From: Tuctoria greenei
Taxonomy: Eukaryota > Streptophyta > Magnoliopsida > Poales > Poaceae
Reading direction: 5' to 3'
Assembly: GCA_036927565.1 (NCBI GenBank)
Contig: JAYESD010000002.1
Location: 227,871,605-227,935,604, forward strand
DNA: 64,000 nt
Shown here: one piece after another, positions 44,721 through 55,720 of the stretch
How the letters are laid out: every line of letters starts with the position of its first letter
How positions within the stretch are numbered: the stretch's first letter is position 1
Translations under genes and position numbers: made by a program
Notes under the pieces: model-generated
What the model saw: only the letters and a program-made list of their open reading frames with translations
The model's database searches: none
What the model was told of the DNA's origin: nothing

Positions 44721-46330
44721 TGTAGGATCAAAGAGCATGTGAAAAGCTACCAGAGGGGGGTGAATGGTAGATTGCAACTTTTCAGCGAAAGCAACAAAAA
44801 CACCTTGGTAGAAAATTTATCTGTTAAAGAAATTGTGTGTGTGACTAATCTAAACGTGATCACTTGTGACAAAAATAGTATAGATTGTGGAGAATCAAGT
44901 CACCAAGACGTAAAAACAAGAATCACAAAAATCTGTCGAGAAAAACTCAAGTTACGATCGAAAGATTGAACGAAGGTCAATCTGTTCTACCCGAGAAAAA
45001 CAGATTCTGCAACGCTGCAAAGAAACTCGTGTAGATCAGAAACCACAAATCCAATGATCATGAAATTTCACAGAAGATAGATAATCAAGTTTTGAAGACA
45101 ACTCAAAAAGAATAACATCAATTGGATCTGTAAAACTCGAGTTATGATAAAACAACCGAAGCAAGGTATTGCTGCGCATAAACTCAACGAGAAAAACTTG
45201 TCTGAAACAAGTCGGACGAACAAGGCACAAAAGCTCCTTTAGACTACGAATTCAAACCACAAAAGGAACAGCCCCCAAAGTCATGCTCCATGATCTCTAG
45301 CCTCCTTGCTTCTATAACCAGCCATTAGGCCAACCCAATCCTAACTAGGACTCAAATCCTACTCAGATTCAACTGAAACTGTCCATAACTGCTCAAGACT
45401 CTTCTATACGCAGATAGAAGCAATATTAAGACTTACAAAAACTTTAGGAACTTATCCCACATTCCTAAAACACCTCAACTTCATGAACCATACGAAACCA
45501 TATCGTAACCAACTCAAATCTTTCCATATTTGAGTCAATCCCAACTCAGCCGCTGCCTGAGTCCATAACTTAGTCGGTTGGACCTTTCCGACTAGTTCTT
45601 TACGTCCACTTCGCTTAATTACGCATCGGAACCATGTATCCACGTCCATGCACTCCTTGCACATGTGCAAACACCTTCCAATGACGTCCATGATACCTTC
45701 ATATGCATCGTTCTTGATCCAAACATGTTGTGCAACCTCCCGATCAACTCAACCACAATTCCTCCCGAACTTGGTTGGTGAACCTTATCTTCTCCCTAAG
45801 ACTACTTCAATGGATCACGTCACCAACCATGTCTTGAACCCAAGCAACACCTGCACATGAACAGACAGCCAATACTTCCGAGCACAAGTCCTCGACTTGA
45901 CTCTCGTTAGTTCCGATAACCACAACATCTTATGTGAGCACCTCACATAAGCATGTTGCAAACCATAGAAAAATGATATAAGTCATAACCACCAAAACAC
46001 ACAAAAATCTTAGTAAAAGAATACTAAGCAAGCTTTCCATAATTCAAAAAGCAAGTTCAAAATATTGCAAGTTAATAGCAGAGCCACTGCGATCAAGCTC
46101 TGAACCTTGCCAGAGCTCACCGGACCTTCAACTGGAGCTTACCAAAGCTAGCAAGACCTAGCGCCGGAAGTTACCAAAGCTAGTCAGACCTAGCGCTGGA
46201 GCTTAGTAAAGCTAGTCGGACCTAGCATCGGAGCTTAGTCCTAGAGCCAGACCTTGTTAAAAGAGTGTTTTGGTAGTATTCAAAACTTTTATGGACAAAT
46301 CCAATGTATTCAGCACACATATGTCTCACA
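44721..46330 (-). repeat. E 5' LTR
   Basis: Plus reading TGTAGGATCAAAG to ATGTCTCACA, with the same short tandem repeats at about 46085-46255 and the same internal order as 36575-38225. Confidence 0.92.
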
Positions 46331-46416
46331 ATGTCCTCTCATCTAAATTTATGGCTGCTGCAATTTCAGAACTGATATTTATGTTTTTCCTTTATTTTTC
46401 TCATGTTTTCTTGTAG
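46331..46416 (+). other. D leader, second part, ending in a splice-acceptor-like site
   Basis: D resumes at the second target copy ATGTC. The stretch ends tttttctcatgttttcttgtag directly before the ATG at 46417: a pyrimidine-rich tract and TAG, the form of a plant 3' splice site. Confidence 0.55.
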
Positions 46417-47447
46417 ATGGCTCACACCAAAATGAAAACCCGCAAGAGACCTCATTTGCCATCCTTTGGAAGCAAGCTTAGGCGTCGCAAGGAGCCGCAA
46501 ATGGAATCAGCCCGAGGGGAGGAAGAAGTGAATTATCCCGCAAAGGAAGTTGAGCATGAACACTCCAACACGACGGAGGAAGATCCTGAGGAGGTGGAAA
46601 CCTATGATGATGAGGATGAGGAGGAAGACCCTGAGATGGTAGAACTCTATGATAGTGCAGAAGAGGAAGGTGAAGCACATGAGGAGAATGAAAATGAAGC
46701 CCAATAAGAGGAGGAACCGCAGGAAGAGGATGAACCTGCTACACAAGAGAAAGCACATGAATCTCAAAAGAATGCATCGCAAACTAGTGAAGCTAGAAAG
46801 GAGGACACATGCCTAGTTTACCGAGATACCCAAGAATTCATTTCTGATGGCACTGATGGAGAATTTGCAGCCAAGCAATTGAAGGAGTTCCTTGATCTAT
46901 GCAAATGCACCCGAAGTATTATGTCAATAGGATTCCTCACCATGGACGAGAAGAATGGAGGGCTAAAGTTACTGTTCTTGCCAAAGATGAGGTGGTCACC
47001 CGACACTTTGCATCCACATAGAGAAGCACCAAGGAGCAAGCTATTGATGATGTTGCTTGGGATGCACTTACTAGATTGTGCCACATCCACCGGGAGCAGG
47101 TTGGAGTTACAAGCTTTGCACTGCACCCGCAACGCAAGAAGGGAACAACGGAAGTCTTAAGACCGCAAGATGGAGCTCAAATCCGTGCCATTGATAGATC
47201 TCAGGAGGTATTGGTAAATTTGGGAAATTGTTATGCTGATGCCATAGAAGAAATCCGCTACCTCCGTAATAAGCTACTCATCATGGAGAAGCAAGAGGAA
47301 GTCTGTGCCACTGTGGAGGTCAATGGTGTAGTTACCTCTCTGCCGCCTACAATGGACGACCAACTTACCCTGGCGTGCGCCCATGTTTGCCTCGCCATCA
47401 CCGTCGCCGTTGCTACCTCACGGCCAGGACAGCCACGGCTCACATAA
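46417..47447 (+). pseudogene. D pre-gag ORF: acidic N-terminus, RNA-binding-like middle, helical C-terminus
   Basis: An extra gene between primer site and gag, absent from H and F. It starts at 46417 with basic MAHTKMKTRKRPHLPS, then a very acidic E/D stretch (to about 46740, one TAA at 46705). After an acidic link, a reading in the next frame from about 46907 gives HPKYYVNRIPHHG, REEWRAKVTVLAKDEVVTRH, STKEQAIDDVAWDALTRL and HPQRKKGT. It ends in a long helix (LGNCYADAIEEIRYLRNKLL) and the stop at 47447. There is one frameshift near 46905 and a stop near 47020. The W-x-A-x-V strand, second strand and A/D-rich helix recall a double-stranded RNA-binding fold; that is inference. I do not recognise a named gene. 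Similar uncharacterised ORFs may exist in grass elements. Confidence 0.6.
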
Positions 47448-47753
47448 TTAAGCCTAGGTCTCCTATCTAGAAGTTAGATAAGTGTTTAGATCATTTTAGT
47501 TATATTTAGTGTGGTGTGCTGAATTTTCTTGGTGTGTGCTTGTGCTTGTGTGCTTGGTGCGAGTTGTGGGACGTCTAGCATTTTGTCCACATCCGCACAT
47601 AGTAGAGAGTTGTAGGATGCTTTTCCACATCCTCAAATAGGGTTTTCAGCTTAATAAGAGAGTTGTTTAGTTACATACACCTTGATGCATATAGTTGAGG
47701 TGTTTCTTTCCGAATTCTAAATTCTTTCGTCTCTACTATTCTTTCACCAGCAG
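47448..47753 (+). other. D leader before gag
   Basis: Non-coding. It is similar to the F leader (53050-53261), including cttgatgcatatagttg against cttgatacatatagttg. It ends ctattctttcaccagcag directly before the gag ATG, again a pyrimidine tract and CAG. Confidence 0.65.
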
Positions 47754-48826
47754 ATGCCGAGGACTCACAACCAAAGGAATGCAAATGGTGAGGAGGAGAA
47801 CAATGAAGCACCCCAGAAAAACCAGAGACCTGCACATGGAGCTATCAACCTTGAGCAGTTGTTGGCTATGTAGAATTAACTCATGCAGACCATGATACAG
47901 ACCATGGGACAACTGCAAGTTGGCAACAACAATCAACCCCACATGCTGCCACCACTACCACCTCCTCCACCCCACAATCGTTTGGTAGAGTTCATGAGGA
48001 CCAGGCCACCTACCTTTGCTCAAGCGACATACCCTATGGAAGCTAATGATTAGCTGAAGTCTGTTGAGAAGAAACTTGCTATAGTCCAGTGCAGTGACAG
48101 ATAAAAGGTTCTTTTTGCCTCACACCAGTTGGTTGGAGCTACTGCGGATTGGTGGGAATCTCTATGCAATGTCCATGAAAATCAAGAGAGAATCACCTGG
48201 GCTGAATTCAAGGAGAAGTCCCATTCTCACTATGTGCCGGAGGGAGTTATGATACTGAGAAGGCAAGAATTTGAAAACCTCAGGCAAGAAAGGATGGGTG
48301 TGAGTGAGTATCTCAACAAATTCACTCAACTGTCAAGATATGCTCCATAGGACATCAGTACTGACAACAGGAAACAATACTTGTTCATGAGGGGTCTCAA
48401 CAATGAAACTCAAATTCAGTTGCTTAATACTGACTACACAAATTTCCAGAAGCTGGTTGACAAGGACATTGTGGTTGAGAACAAGATTTGTGAGATGGAA
48501 GTAGACCACAAGAGGAAAATGCCATATCAGGGACAGCTGCAAGGAAGCAATGTGCGTCCTCATTATGCACCACCTGCTGCAACATATTACAATTCGCTTG
48601 CTGCTGCATACCATCCTGCTTATCCACTGCGATTGCAACAGCCAATGCAGCCACGCCCACCCATGGAAGCACCTCGCTTACCTATGCAGCCTGCGCTACG
48701 CCCAAATATGCCTGCCTATGCTCAGAATCAGCCTCACCCTAACTTCGCTGGCGCCACTAATGGAAAGACTTGCTATACTTGTGGTCAAGCGGGACATTTT
48801 GCAAATCAATGCCCAAGATTAGGTTA
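47754..48826 (+). pseudogene. D gag
   Basis: It starts ATGCCGAGGACTCAC after the CAG. The Q/N-rich N-terminus has LEQLLAM and MIQTMGQLQ, then a proline run (PPLPPPPPHNRL), KSVEKKLAIVQCSDR, LVGATADWWESLCN, EFENLRQERMG, YLNKFTQLSRYAP, YLFMRGLNNETQIQLLN and the knuckle CYTCGQAGHFANQCP with all four zinc ligands. The whole gag to protease is in one frame, but stops lie at about 47869, 47878, 48051, 48102, 48348 and 48824. All appear to be point changes, so the coding order is preserved. It forms the particle and nucleocapsid in intact relatives. Confidence 0.88.
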
Positions 48827-49400
48827 GGGACAGATGAACAATGCACAAAGGCATAATTCTAGGCCCAATGGAGGAGCAACTCAAGGCAATCAAGGACCAC
48901 ATAATATTGCTCGTGGCAAGGTAAACCATGTATCTGCAGAAGAGGCTCAGCAAGCTGAAGATGTTGTGATTGGTATGTTTCTCACAGACACCAACCCCGC
49001 TACTATATTATTGGATTCTGGAGCATCCCATTCATTCATCTCATCAAAGTATGTTGCAAAGCATAGCATGCCTATATCGTACCTGAAGTATACTCTATTG
49101 GTTAAATCTCCTAGAGGAGATATGAAGACGAATATAATATGTCCAAAAGTGAGTATTTCCATAAGGGGGTAGATTTCCTCGCCAACCTTATAGTTCTGAA
49201 TTTGCAAGGCTTGGACATCATACTAGGAATGGATTCGCTAAGGAAGCATGACGGAGTGATTCAGTGTGCTACTCGGACAGTGCAATTGACAAATGAAGAA
49301 GGGGTCAGTATAGAATCAAGGCAGTTAAGCCGACAACCGAGAAGGCAATAGTCAATCATGCAGAAGCAGTACTTTGGAGGAAATTCAAGTCGTTCGTGAG
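48827..49400 (+). pseudogene. D aspartic protease
   Basis: Continuous with gag in the same frame. NHVSAEEAQQAEDVVIGMF is followed by the active site LLDSGASHSFISSKY, catalytic aspartate intact, and KYTLLVKSPRGDMKTN. At 49166 the G-run after ATAA has five G and shifts the frame, ending at TAG. The rest (GVDFLANLIVLNLQGLDIIL and GMDSLRKHDG) is read in the next frame to about 49350. F has the same five-G run, H has six. Confidence 0.87.
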
Positions 49401-50219
49401 TACCCTAAAGTGTTTCCTAAGGAATTGCCAGGTATGCCACCTGATAGTGACATCGAGTTCATCATTTATTTAATACCTAAAACTCCACCTATAGCAAAGA
49501 AGCCATATAGGATGCCTCCTAAGGAATTAGCAGAGCTCAAGAAGTAGATTCAAGGGCAGTTAGAGAAGGATTTTATACACCCAAGCTCGACGCCATGGGG
49601 CGCCCTAGTGCTTTTCGTAGAGAAGAAAGATGGATCCCAAACAATCCGTGTGGATTATTGGTCTCTCAATGAGGAGACGATCAAGAATAAGTATACACTG
49701 CCTCGCATAAAGGATATGTTTGTCCTGATGAAGGGAGCCAGAATATTATCTAAGATCAATCTTCGGTCGGGATATTTTCAAATGAAGATTAGACTATCAC
49801 ACATACCCAAAACGGCTTTCAGGACACGGTATGGATCCTATGAGTACACGGTCATGTCTTTTGGATTGACCAATGCACCCACATACTTCATGTATCTTAT
49901 GAACAAGGTCTTCTTGGAAAATTTGGATAAGTTTGTGGTAGTGTTCATTGATGACATCATGATCTACTCAAAAAGTGAAGAGGAGTAAGAAGAGCATCTA
50001 AGGCTGACGTTGTAGAAATTGTGAAAGCACCAGTTACCAAGTTCAACAAGTGCCACTTCTGGTTGAGGAAGATATCATTCCTAGGCCATGTCATATCTGG
50101 AGGAGGAGTGCCAGTTGACCTAGGAAAGGTTAGAGATGTGCTAAAGTGGGAACCGCCACAAATTGTGAAGGAAATAAGGGGTTTTCTTGGAATGGCTGGA
50201 TACTACTGTTGGTTCATCA
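49401..50219 (+). pseudogene. D reverse transcriptase, cut by element F
   Basis: It shows the linker PGMPPDSDIEF in a broken frame, then VEKKDGSQTIRVDYWSLNEE, motif A KINLRSGYFQMKI in which the catalytic aspartate is now asparagine, SFGLTNAPTYFMYLMN and the active site FIDDIMIYSKSEEE. After a stop at 49986 it continues CHFWLRKISFLGHVISGGG and GFLGMAGYYCWFI. It ends at 50219, where the F LTR begins. The next residues of the family (KDFSK) are lost with the junction. The RNase H resumes at 60524. Confidence 0.88.
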
Positions 50220-50299
50220 TCTACATGTTTAACCTCAAGTAACATAAAAGGTACAAGATTAAAATGAATTAAGGACAATATAGCAATTTAAAACTGTCA

Positions 50300-50620
50300 A
50301 GGTGCGGACTTGTCTGGCCATAACCCCTAACTAGTCCAGTGACCCTATTCTTCTTTAGAAAATTCAGTTTCTTTCATAGCTCGGACTTGTTTGGCACAAT
50401 GCACGAACTAGTCCGGTTTGGTCTTTGATATTGTTTGAACTTGTTCGTGGTTCAAGCGGACTAGTCCTTTCCTTGTTGATTTTTAGTACGGAAAACCTTT
50501 TCTTTGCCATCCCGGACTTGTTCGACCTATTACCCCGGACTTGTACAATTTTGTTTCTGTTCCAAAACGGACTTGTCTAGTCCATCATGCGTACTAGTCC
50601 GACCTGTTGAATTTCACTCG
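50300..50620 (+). promoter_or_regulatory. CGGACTWGTCCG palindrome cluster in U3 of the F 5' LTR
   Basis: About ten copies, several with one or two changes (for example cggacttgtctgg, cgtactagtccga), ending ~150 bases before the TATA box. The matching cluster in the F 3' LTR is at 57885-58190. Confidence 0.6.
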
Positions 50621-50770
50621 ATTCCGTTATTTCCCCACGATTTGTTTTGTGTAACTGCCTTAATTGGGCCCAAGAACTTCTTGCCCAACCTCAGAGGAGC
50701 CCAAGTGGACCCCCACTCTAGGCCCCACTCCCCCAAACTCGAAATCCATCAAACCCTACCTCTCCACCTC

Positions 50771-50779
50771 TATATAAAC
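50771..50779 (+). promoter_or_regulatory. TATA box of the F 5' LTR
   Basis: The context cacctcTATATAAACaacc. The F 3' LTR has TATATTAAC at the same place (58353), a point change. Confidence 0.6.
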
Positions 50780-52985
50780 AACCTATCACTCCAACTTTTC
50801 ATCTCTTTGTCACAACTGAAGAAACCCTCAACTCTATTTCGTGGGAGCCGCCATCAAGAGAAGATCTAGCAACAAGGAGGAGGAGAACACGAAGGAGGAT
50901 CAATCAAGCAAGATCTTCATCGACCTTTAATTCTTCACCACCAATTCACTCTCAACTCTTCATCACCAAACCATAATCATCAAGATTCAAGTTTCATCCC
51001 CAAATCTCGACCCTTGGACCTCTAAACTCACAATATACCCTCTATATCCAATTCTCCACAAAAGTTTATTTTAAATTTGCACTGTCCAAAAACCCTAGTT
51101 GTTGTTTTTCAGGAGAGGGCGGACTAGTCCGGCCCCCTAAACGAACTAGCTCGGTCTTGCTCTCTGTTTTGTGCTGAATTAATTCCAATTTGACTCAAAT
51201 CAACCCAAAAACTGTTCAAACTTGATAATATCCATTGTAACTAGTTAGTAACATTAATAGCATCTCGCTAACAAGTTTTACCTCATAATTGCATTATTCA
51301 TGCATGTCATGGCATATTGAGTAATATATGAGCATTTATTGATTTTAATGGTTGTTTTGCATGTTTGTCGCGCAGAATAGAAGGTCTGGCTGTAGAGAGT
51401 GCTGTAGAGGACCTCCAGTACCAGAACTTTGAAGCTTTTGACCAAAACCAAACTCAGGAGCAAGGGAAGTGTCCTTCAACATTTTGATCTTGTTTTAAAA
51501 TTTTTTGTTTGCAAAACATCATGCTTGTGTCAAATTGAGGGGAAACCCATGATAGGTGTTTACTAGACTTGTTTGATCATCATTGTCACGTGGAATATAT
51601 TGTAGAGAGTCGAGAAGGGTGTATTTACCTCTTTGCTTCGCTCTAATTAGTTAGGATGGGAAAATAACAAAATGGCTTAACTATGAATTATTGCACTTAT
51701 GGATGATGAGAATTTATGAATATGTTTAGTTGGTAACATGGGACTTGGAAAATCTAAGCAAGCATGGTTCGTGGATTGGGATGGAAGTTATGGTGGTTTG
51801 CTTGCCTTGGATCTAAGGACCGGCTCATGCAAGAATATGCCAGGACAACAGTGCCACCACAAGGCCAAGTATGGGTGCGGCTTAGCCAATTTATTGGGAG
51901 TATTACCAGCATTGATTCAGATCATTTGGACGAATAGGGAATGGGAGTCAGTTGGGTTTGCAATCGTTGCGGGTCTGCCCTGGGATCCGAACGGCACAAG
52001 AGGGGGTTCTTGGTTGGATGTGCTCAGTTGGAGGCATCACCACCGGTGAAACCTTAGTGGGTCTGAATATGCTGTTAGTCCATTTGTAAAGGCTATTTCG
52101 TGATCTCTTGGCCAGACACATAAGGAAGTGTAATTGGCATACAGTAGGTTTCTTTAGTCGCTGATGGGTGACGAAATCACAAACCTGTCGGTAAAGTAGT
52201 ACAACCTCTGCAGAGTGTTAAAAACAATCATGGTAGTCATGCTCCCGGCCAAGAGCGGCTGGATGACCTACATGATTAGTGGAACTTGAGATTTCGGATG
52301 GTTATGGTTGGGATCGTCATTGTCATGGTTATGATTTGGTTATAGTTATGGATTGGATGGTGATAAATTGTCATGGTTAATGATGATAGTAAGAATATGG
52401 AATACAGATGGATAATGAATGAAGGATATAAATTATTATGTTTATTTGGGATACAACGGCATAATTTCAACATAGACATTATAGGATGCTTTCTTTACAT
52501 GTTTTAAATGTAATTTTCAACAAATAGCCATTATTTTTTGTTAATTCCTTGTTTAAGCTACATTTCATTATTTTCCCACACTTGCTGAGTATGACATGTG
52601 TTCACCCTTGCAATTCCCACACCAACAGTTTCAGGTGATGTTTAGGAGTACCCTAAGGATAATGCGGAGTACTAGGTTGTGTGCTGCCGTCGACTTGCCT
52701 GTGGTGTTGCTTGGAGCCGCACTATTCCCCTAAGCTCAATTGCTTAGTTTGCTTAGTTGCTCAATTAGATTATTTCCGCTGCATTAGTTTTCAGAACTTA
52801 TTAATAATGATCATTAGATCTATAATCCGAGGATTATTTGGATATTGTAATAAAAGTACTTAATTAACTTGTGTTGTGGTAATTTTATGTATATCATTTG
52901 TGATGCACTCGTGTATGTGTGTTGAACATCTTGGGCACACATATGCGTCGCACTTGGTTCATTTTCGGAACTGGCTGTCACAAAT

Positions 52986-52998
52986 TGGTATGAGAGCC
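52986..52998 (+). other. Primer-binding site of F, one mismatch
   Basis: TGGTATGAGAGCC, the initiator-Met complement with C changed to G at the seventh base, three bases after the LTR. Confidence 0.88.
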
Positions 52999-53261
52999 AC
53001 AGGTTGACCATAAGACGTAGCCTAGATAGAATGAACACTTTAGAGCACACAAAAACACGCAGGGATCATTTTTGTTTCTTGGTGTGCTGATTGCTATGTG
53101 ATGTTTGCTTGTTTGCTTGTGCGATTAGTAGAGGATTGTGGGATGATTTAGAGTTGCCACATCCATATAGGCTAGTATAGGTAGTCGCTTAGTTTCATAT
53201 CCCTTGATACATATAGTTGTGGACGTTTTCTAAAGTCTTCTATCTCTTGCTCTTTCTTCAG

Positions 53262-54356
53262 ATGTCGAGGACCCGCAACCAGAGGGATGCCAATGAGAAT
53301 GAGGAGAACAATGGGGCACCTCAAAACAACAATAATGGACCTGGACTTGAGGCTGTCAACCATCAGTAGTTGTTGGCTAGGTAGAATCAGCTTATGTAGA
53401 CCATGATGCAAACTTTGGGATAGCTGCAGGCCAATAACCAGAATCAGCCTCATATGCCTCCACTACTACCACCCCCACCTCCTTATGACAGGTTGGGAGA
53501 GCTTATGAGGACTAGGCCACCTGCTTTTGCTCAAGCTAATGATCCTATGGAAGACGATGATTGGTTGAAATCTGTTGAGAATAAACTTTCCATAGTCCAG
53601 TGCAGTGACTGTGAGAAGGTTCTTTTTGCTTCCCATCAGCTAGTTGGAGCAGCTACGGATTGGTGGGACTCGCTATGCAATGCCCATTAAAAATCAAGAG
53701 ATGATCACTTGGGCTGAATTCAAGGAGAGTTTCTATTCTCACCTTGTTCCGGAAGACTTTATCATCCTAAAGAGGCAGAAATTTGAGAACCTAAGGCAAG
53801 GAAAGTCAATTGTGAGTGATTATCTTAATAAATTCACTCAACTCTCAAGGTATGCTCTAGAAGATGTCAACCAGGATAGTCGCAAGCAGTACTTGTTTAC
53901 GATGGGCCTAAACAATGAGATTCGAATCCAATTGCTCAATTGCGACTATGCAAATTTCCAGAAGCTTGTGGACAAAGCTTTTGTTGTTGAGAACAAGGTT
54001 CGCGAGATGGAGCAAGATAACAAGAGGAAGGTGCCATATCAAGGACAACCACAATGAAGCAATGTTTGCCTCCACTTTGCACCACCAAATGCACCATACT
54101 ACAACCCTTTGCCCCTGCATATCGCACTGCTATTCCACCGCGCCCAACTCAACCAATGCAGCAACAACCTGCCACACGTCCAATGCCTCATGCACCCCGC
54201 ACCAACTTTCTTGCTAATGCTCAAAATCAAGTTCGTCCAAACAATTCTGGTGCAGCAAGGTCATGCTATACTTGTGGTGAGGTGGGACACTTTGCATCTC
54301 AATGTCCTAAGTCAGGCCTTGGTCAAGAGAACAATGCTCCAAGACAGAACTCATGA
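53262..54356 (+). pseudogene. F gag
   Basis: It starts ATGTCGAGGACCCGC directly after tctttcttcag, and MSRTRNQRDANENEENN matches the D and H starts. Early stops lie at 53368, 53380, 53398 and 53421. Then come a proline run, DDWLKSVENKLSIVQCSDCE, LVGAATDWWDSLCNAH, a one-base insertion near 53690, then in the next frame WAEFKESFYSHLVPEDF, KFENLRQGKS, YLNKFTQLSRYAL and LFTMGLNNEIRIQLLNCDY. A further frame change near 54055 precedes the knuckle CYTCGEVGHFASQCP, whose zinc ligands are intact. Capsid and nucleocapsid role as in D. Confidence 0.88.
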
Positions 54357-54888
54357 CCAAATGGAGGAGCACCACAAGGTAACCGTGGACCGCAAAATTT
54401 TATTAGTGGCAAGGTGAACCATGTCTCTACGCAAGACGCCCATCAAGCGGATGACGTGGTGAATGGTATGTTTCTCGCAAACTCCAACCCGACGACTATG
54501 TTATTTGATTCTGGAGCATCACATTCATTCATTGCATCAAAATATGTTGCCAAGTATAGTTTGTCCATATCTCATATGAAGTATACCCTGTTGGTTAAGT
54601 CTCCTGGAGGGGAGATGAGGACGAATATACTATGTCTAAAAGTAAGCCTTAGCATAAGGGGGTAGACTTTTTCGTCAAACCCATTGTTTTGAATTCTCAA
54701 GGACTGGACATAATACTTTGTATGGACTAGTTAAGAAAGCACAATGGGATAATTCAGTGTGCCACAAAAACAGTGAAGATGACAAATGAAGAAGGGGTTA
54801 GCATAGAATTTGAAGCATCTCAGCACACACCAAAGCAAGTGGAGCTGAATAAAATGAAAGGTGCAGCAATAGAGGAGATCTCAGTGGT
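54357..54888 (+). pseudogene. F aspartic protease
   Basis: NHVSTQDAHQADDVVNGMF is followed by LFDSGASHSFIASKYVAKY, active site intact, and KYTLLVKSPGGEMRTN. At 54657-54661 the G-run has five G and shifts the frame to a TAG, as in D. The second half (VDFFVKPIVLNSQGLDIIL) is readable only in the next frame, with ILCMD where the family has ILGMD and a TAG after it. Decayed but recognisable throughout. Confidence 0.86.
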
Positions 54889-55720
54889 ATGCGAATTTTT
54901 GGATGTGTTTTGGATGAGTTTCTAGGTATGCCACCTGATCGTGACATAGAGTTTGTTATTGTTTCAATACCCGGAACCGCACCTATAGCTAAGAGGCCAT
55001 ATAGGATGCCTACTATGGAATTAGCGGAGCTCAAGAAGCAAATTCAAGAGCAGCTAGAAAAGGGTTTTATTCGCCAAAGCTCTTCACCTTGGGGAGCGCC
55101 AATGCTATTCGTGGATAAGAAGGATGGATCCCAAATGATGTGTGTGGATTACCGGGCTCTCAACGACGTGACGATTAAGAACAAGTACACGTTGCCCCAA
55201 ATACAGGATTTGTTCGACCAGATGAAGGGTGCTTGTGTTTTCTCCAAGATTCATCTTCGGTCAGGATATTTTTCAAATGAAGATTAGACCGTCAAACATA
55301 CCCAAAACAGCTTTTAGGACACGGTATGGATCCTATGAGTATACAGTCATGTCATTCGGGTTGATGAATGCACCTGCATACTTTATGTACCTCATAAATA
55401 AGGTTTTCATGGAATACTTGGATAAATTTATTGTGGTGTTAATTGATGACATTATGATCTACTCAAGGAGTAAAGAGGAGCATGAGGAGCATTTGAGGCT
55501 CACAACGTAGAAATTGAGGGAGCACCAATTATATGCCAAATTCAGCAAGTGCCAATTCTAGTTAAGGGAAGTATCATTTTGGGCCATATTATCTCTGGAG
55601 AAGGAGTATCAGTTGACCCAGTAATGGGAGCCACCGCATAATGTAAAGGAAATAAGGAGTTTTCTTGGAATGGATGGATATTACCGTCGGTTCATCAAGG
55701 ACTTTTCCAAGATAGCGAAG
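54889..55720 (+). pseudogene. F reverse transcriptase
   Basis: FLGMPPDRDIEFVIVSIPG, ELAELKKQIQEQLEKGFIR, KKDGSQMMCVDYRALND and motif A KIHLRSGYF, in which the catalytic aspartate is now histidine. A T insertion in the run near 55270 shifts the frame. The continuation reads MKIRPSNIPKTAFRTRYGSY, SFGLMNAPAYFMYLIN and VLIDDIMIYSRSKEE at the active site, then stops at 55508, 55559 and 55620 with a ~30 base deletion of the KVRDVL segment. It reaches SFLGMDGYYRRFIKDFSKIA, the region that marks the target of F in D. Confidence 0.88.

Larger units (their letters stand above)
36575..46330 (-). mobile_element. Element E: Sirevirus-like Ty1/copia retrotransposon
   Basis: A full-length 9756 bp copia element in D's leader. 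LTRs are 1651 bp (36575-38225) and 1610 bp (44721-46330), in plus reading TATAGGATT or TGTAGGATC to TCTCACA. The target copies are ACGTC (36570-36574) and ATGTC (46331-46335), one transition apart. The minus-strand order from 44707 is primer site, gag with UBN2-like core and zinc knuckle, coiled coil, second CxxC zinc region, protease, integrase, reverse transcriptase and RNase H. Long LTRs, large gag and RNase H text (TESEYVAVASAC; KHSRTKHIDIRYHF) fit Sirevirus. No envelope-like ORF is visible. All genes are broken. Confidence 0.9.
50220..52982 (+). repeat. F 5' LTR, lacking its first ~43 bp
   Basis: Plus reading from tctacatgtttaacc to ctggctgtcaca. Full length would be about 2806 bp. The palindrome cluster is at 50300-50620 and the TATA box TATATAAAC at 50771-50779. 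Confidence 0.92.

Noticed and set aside
46478..46782. Leucine-rich minus-strand ORFs opposite the D pre-gag ORF
   Set aside because: Antisense of an acidic GAG/GAA-rich stretch gives Leu/Phe/Pro-rich frames automatically, and there is no other support.
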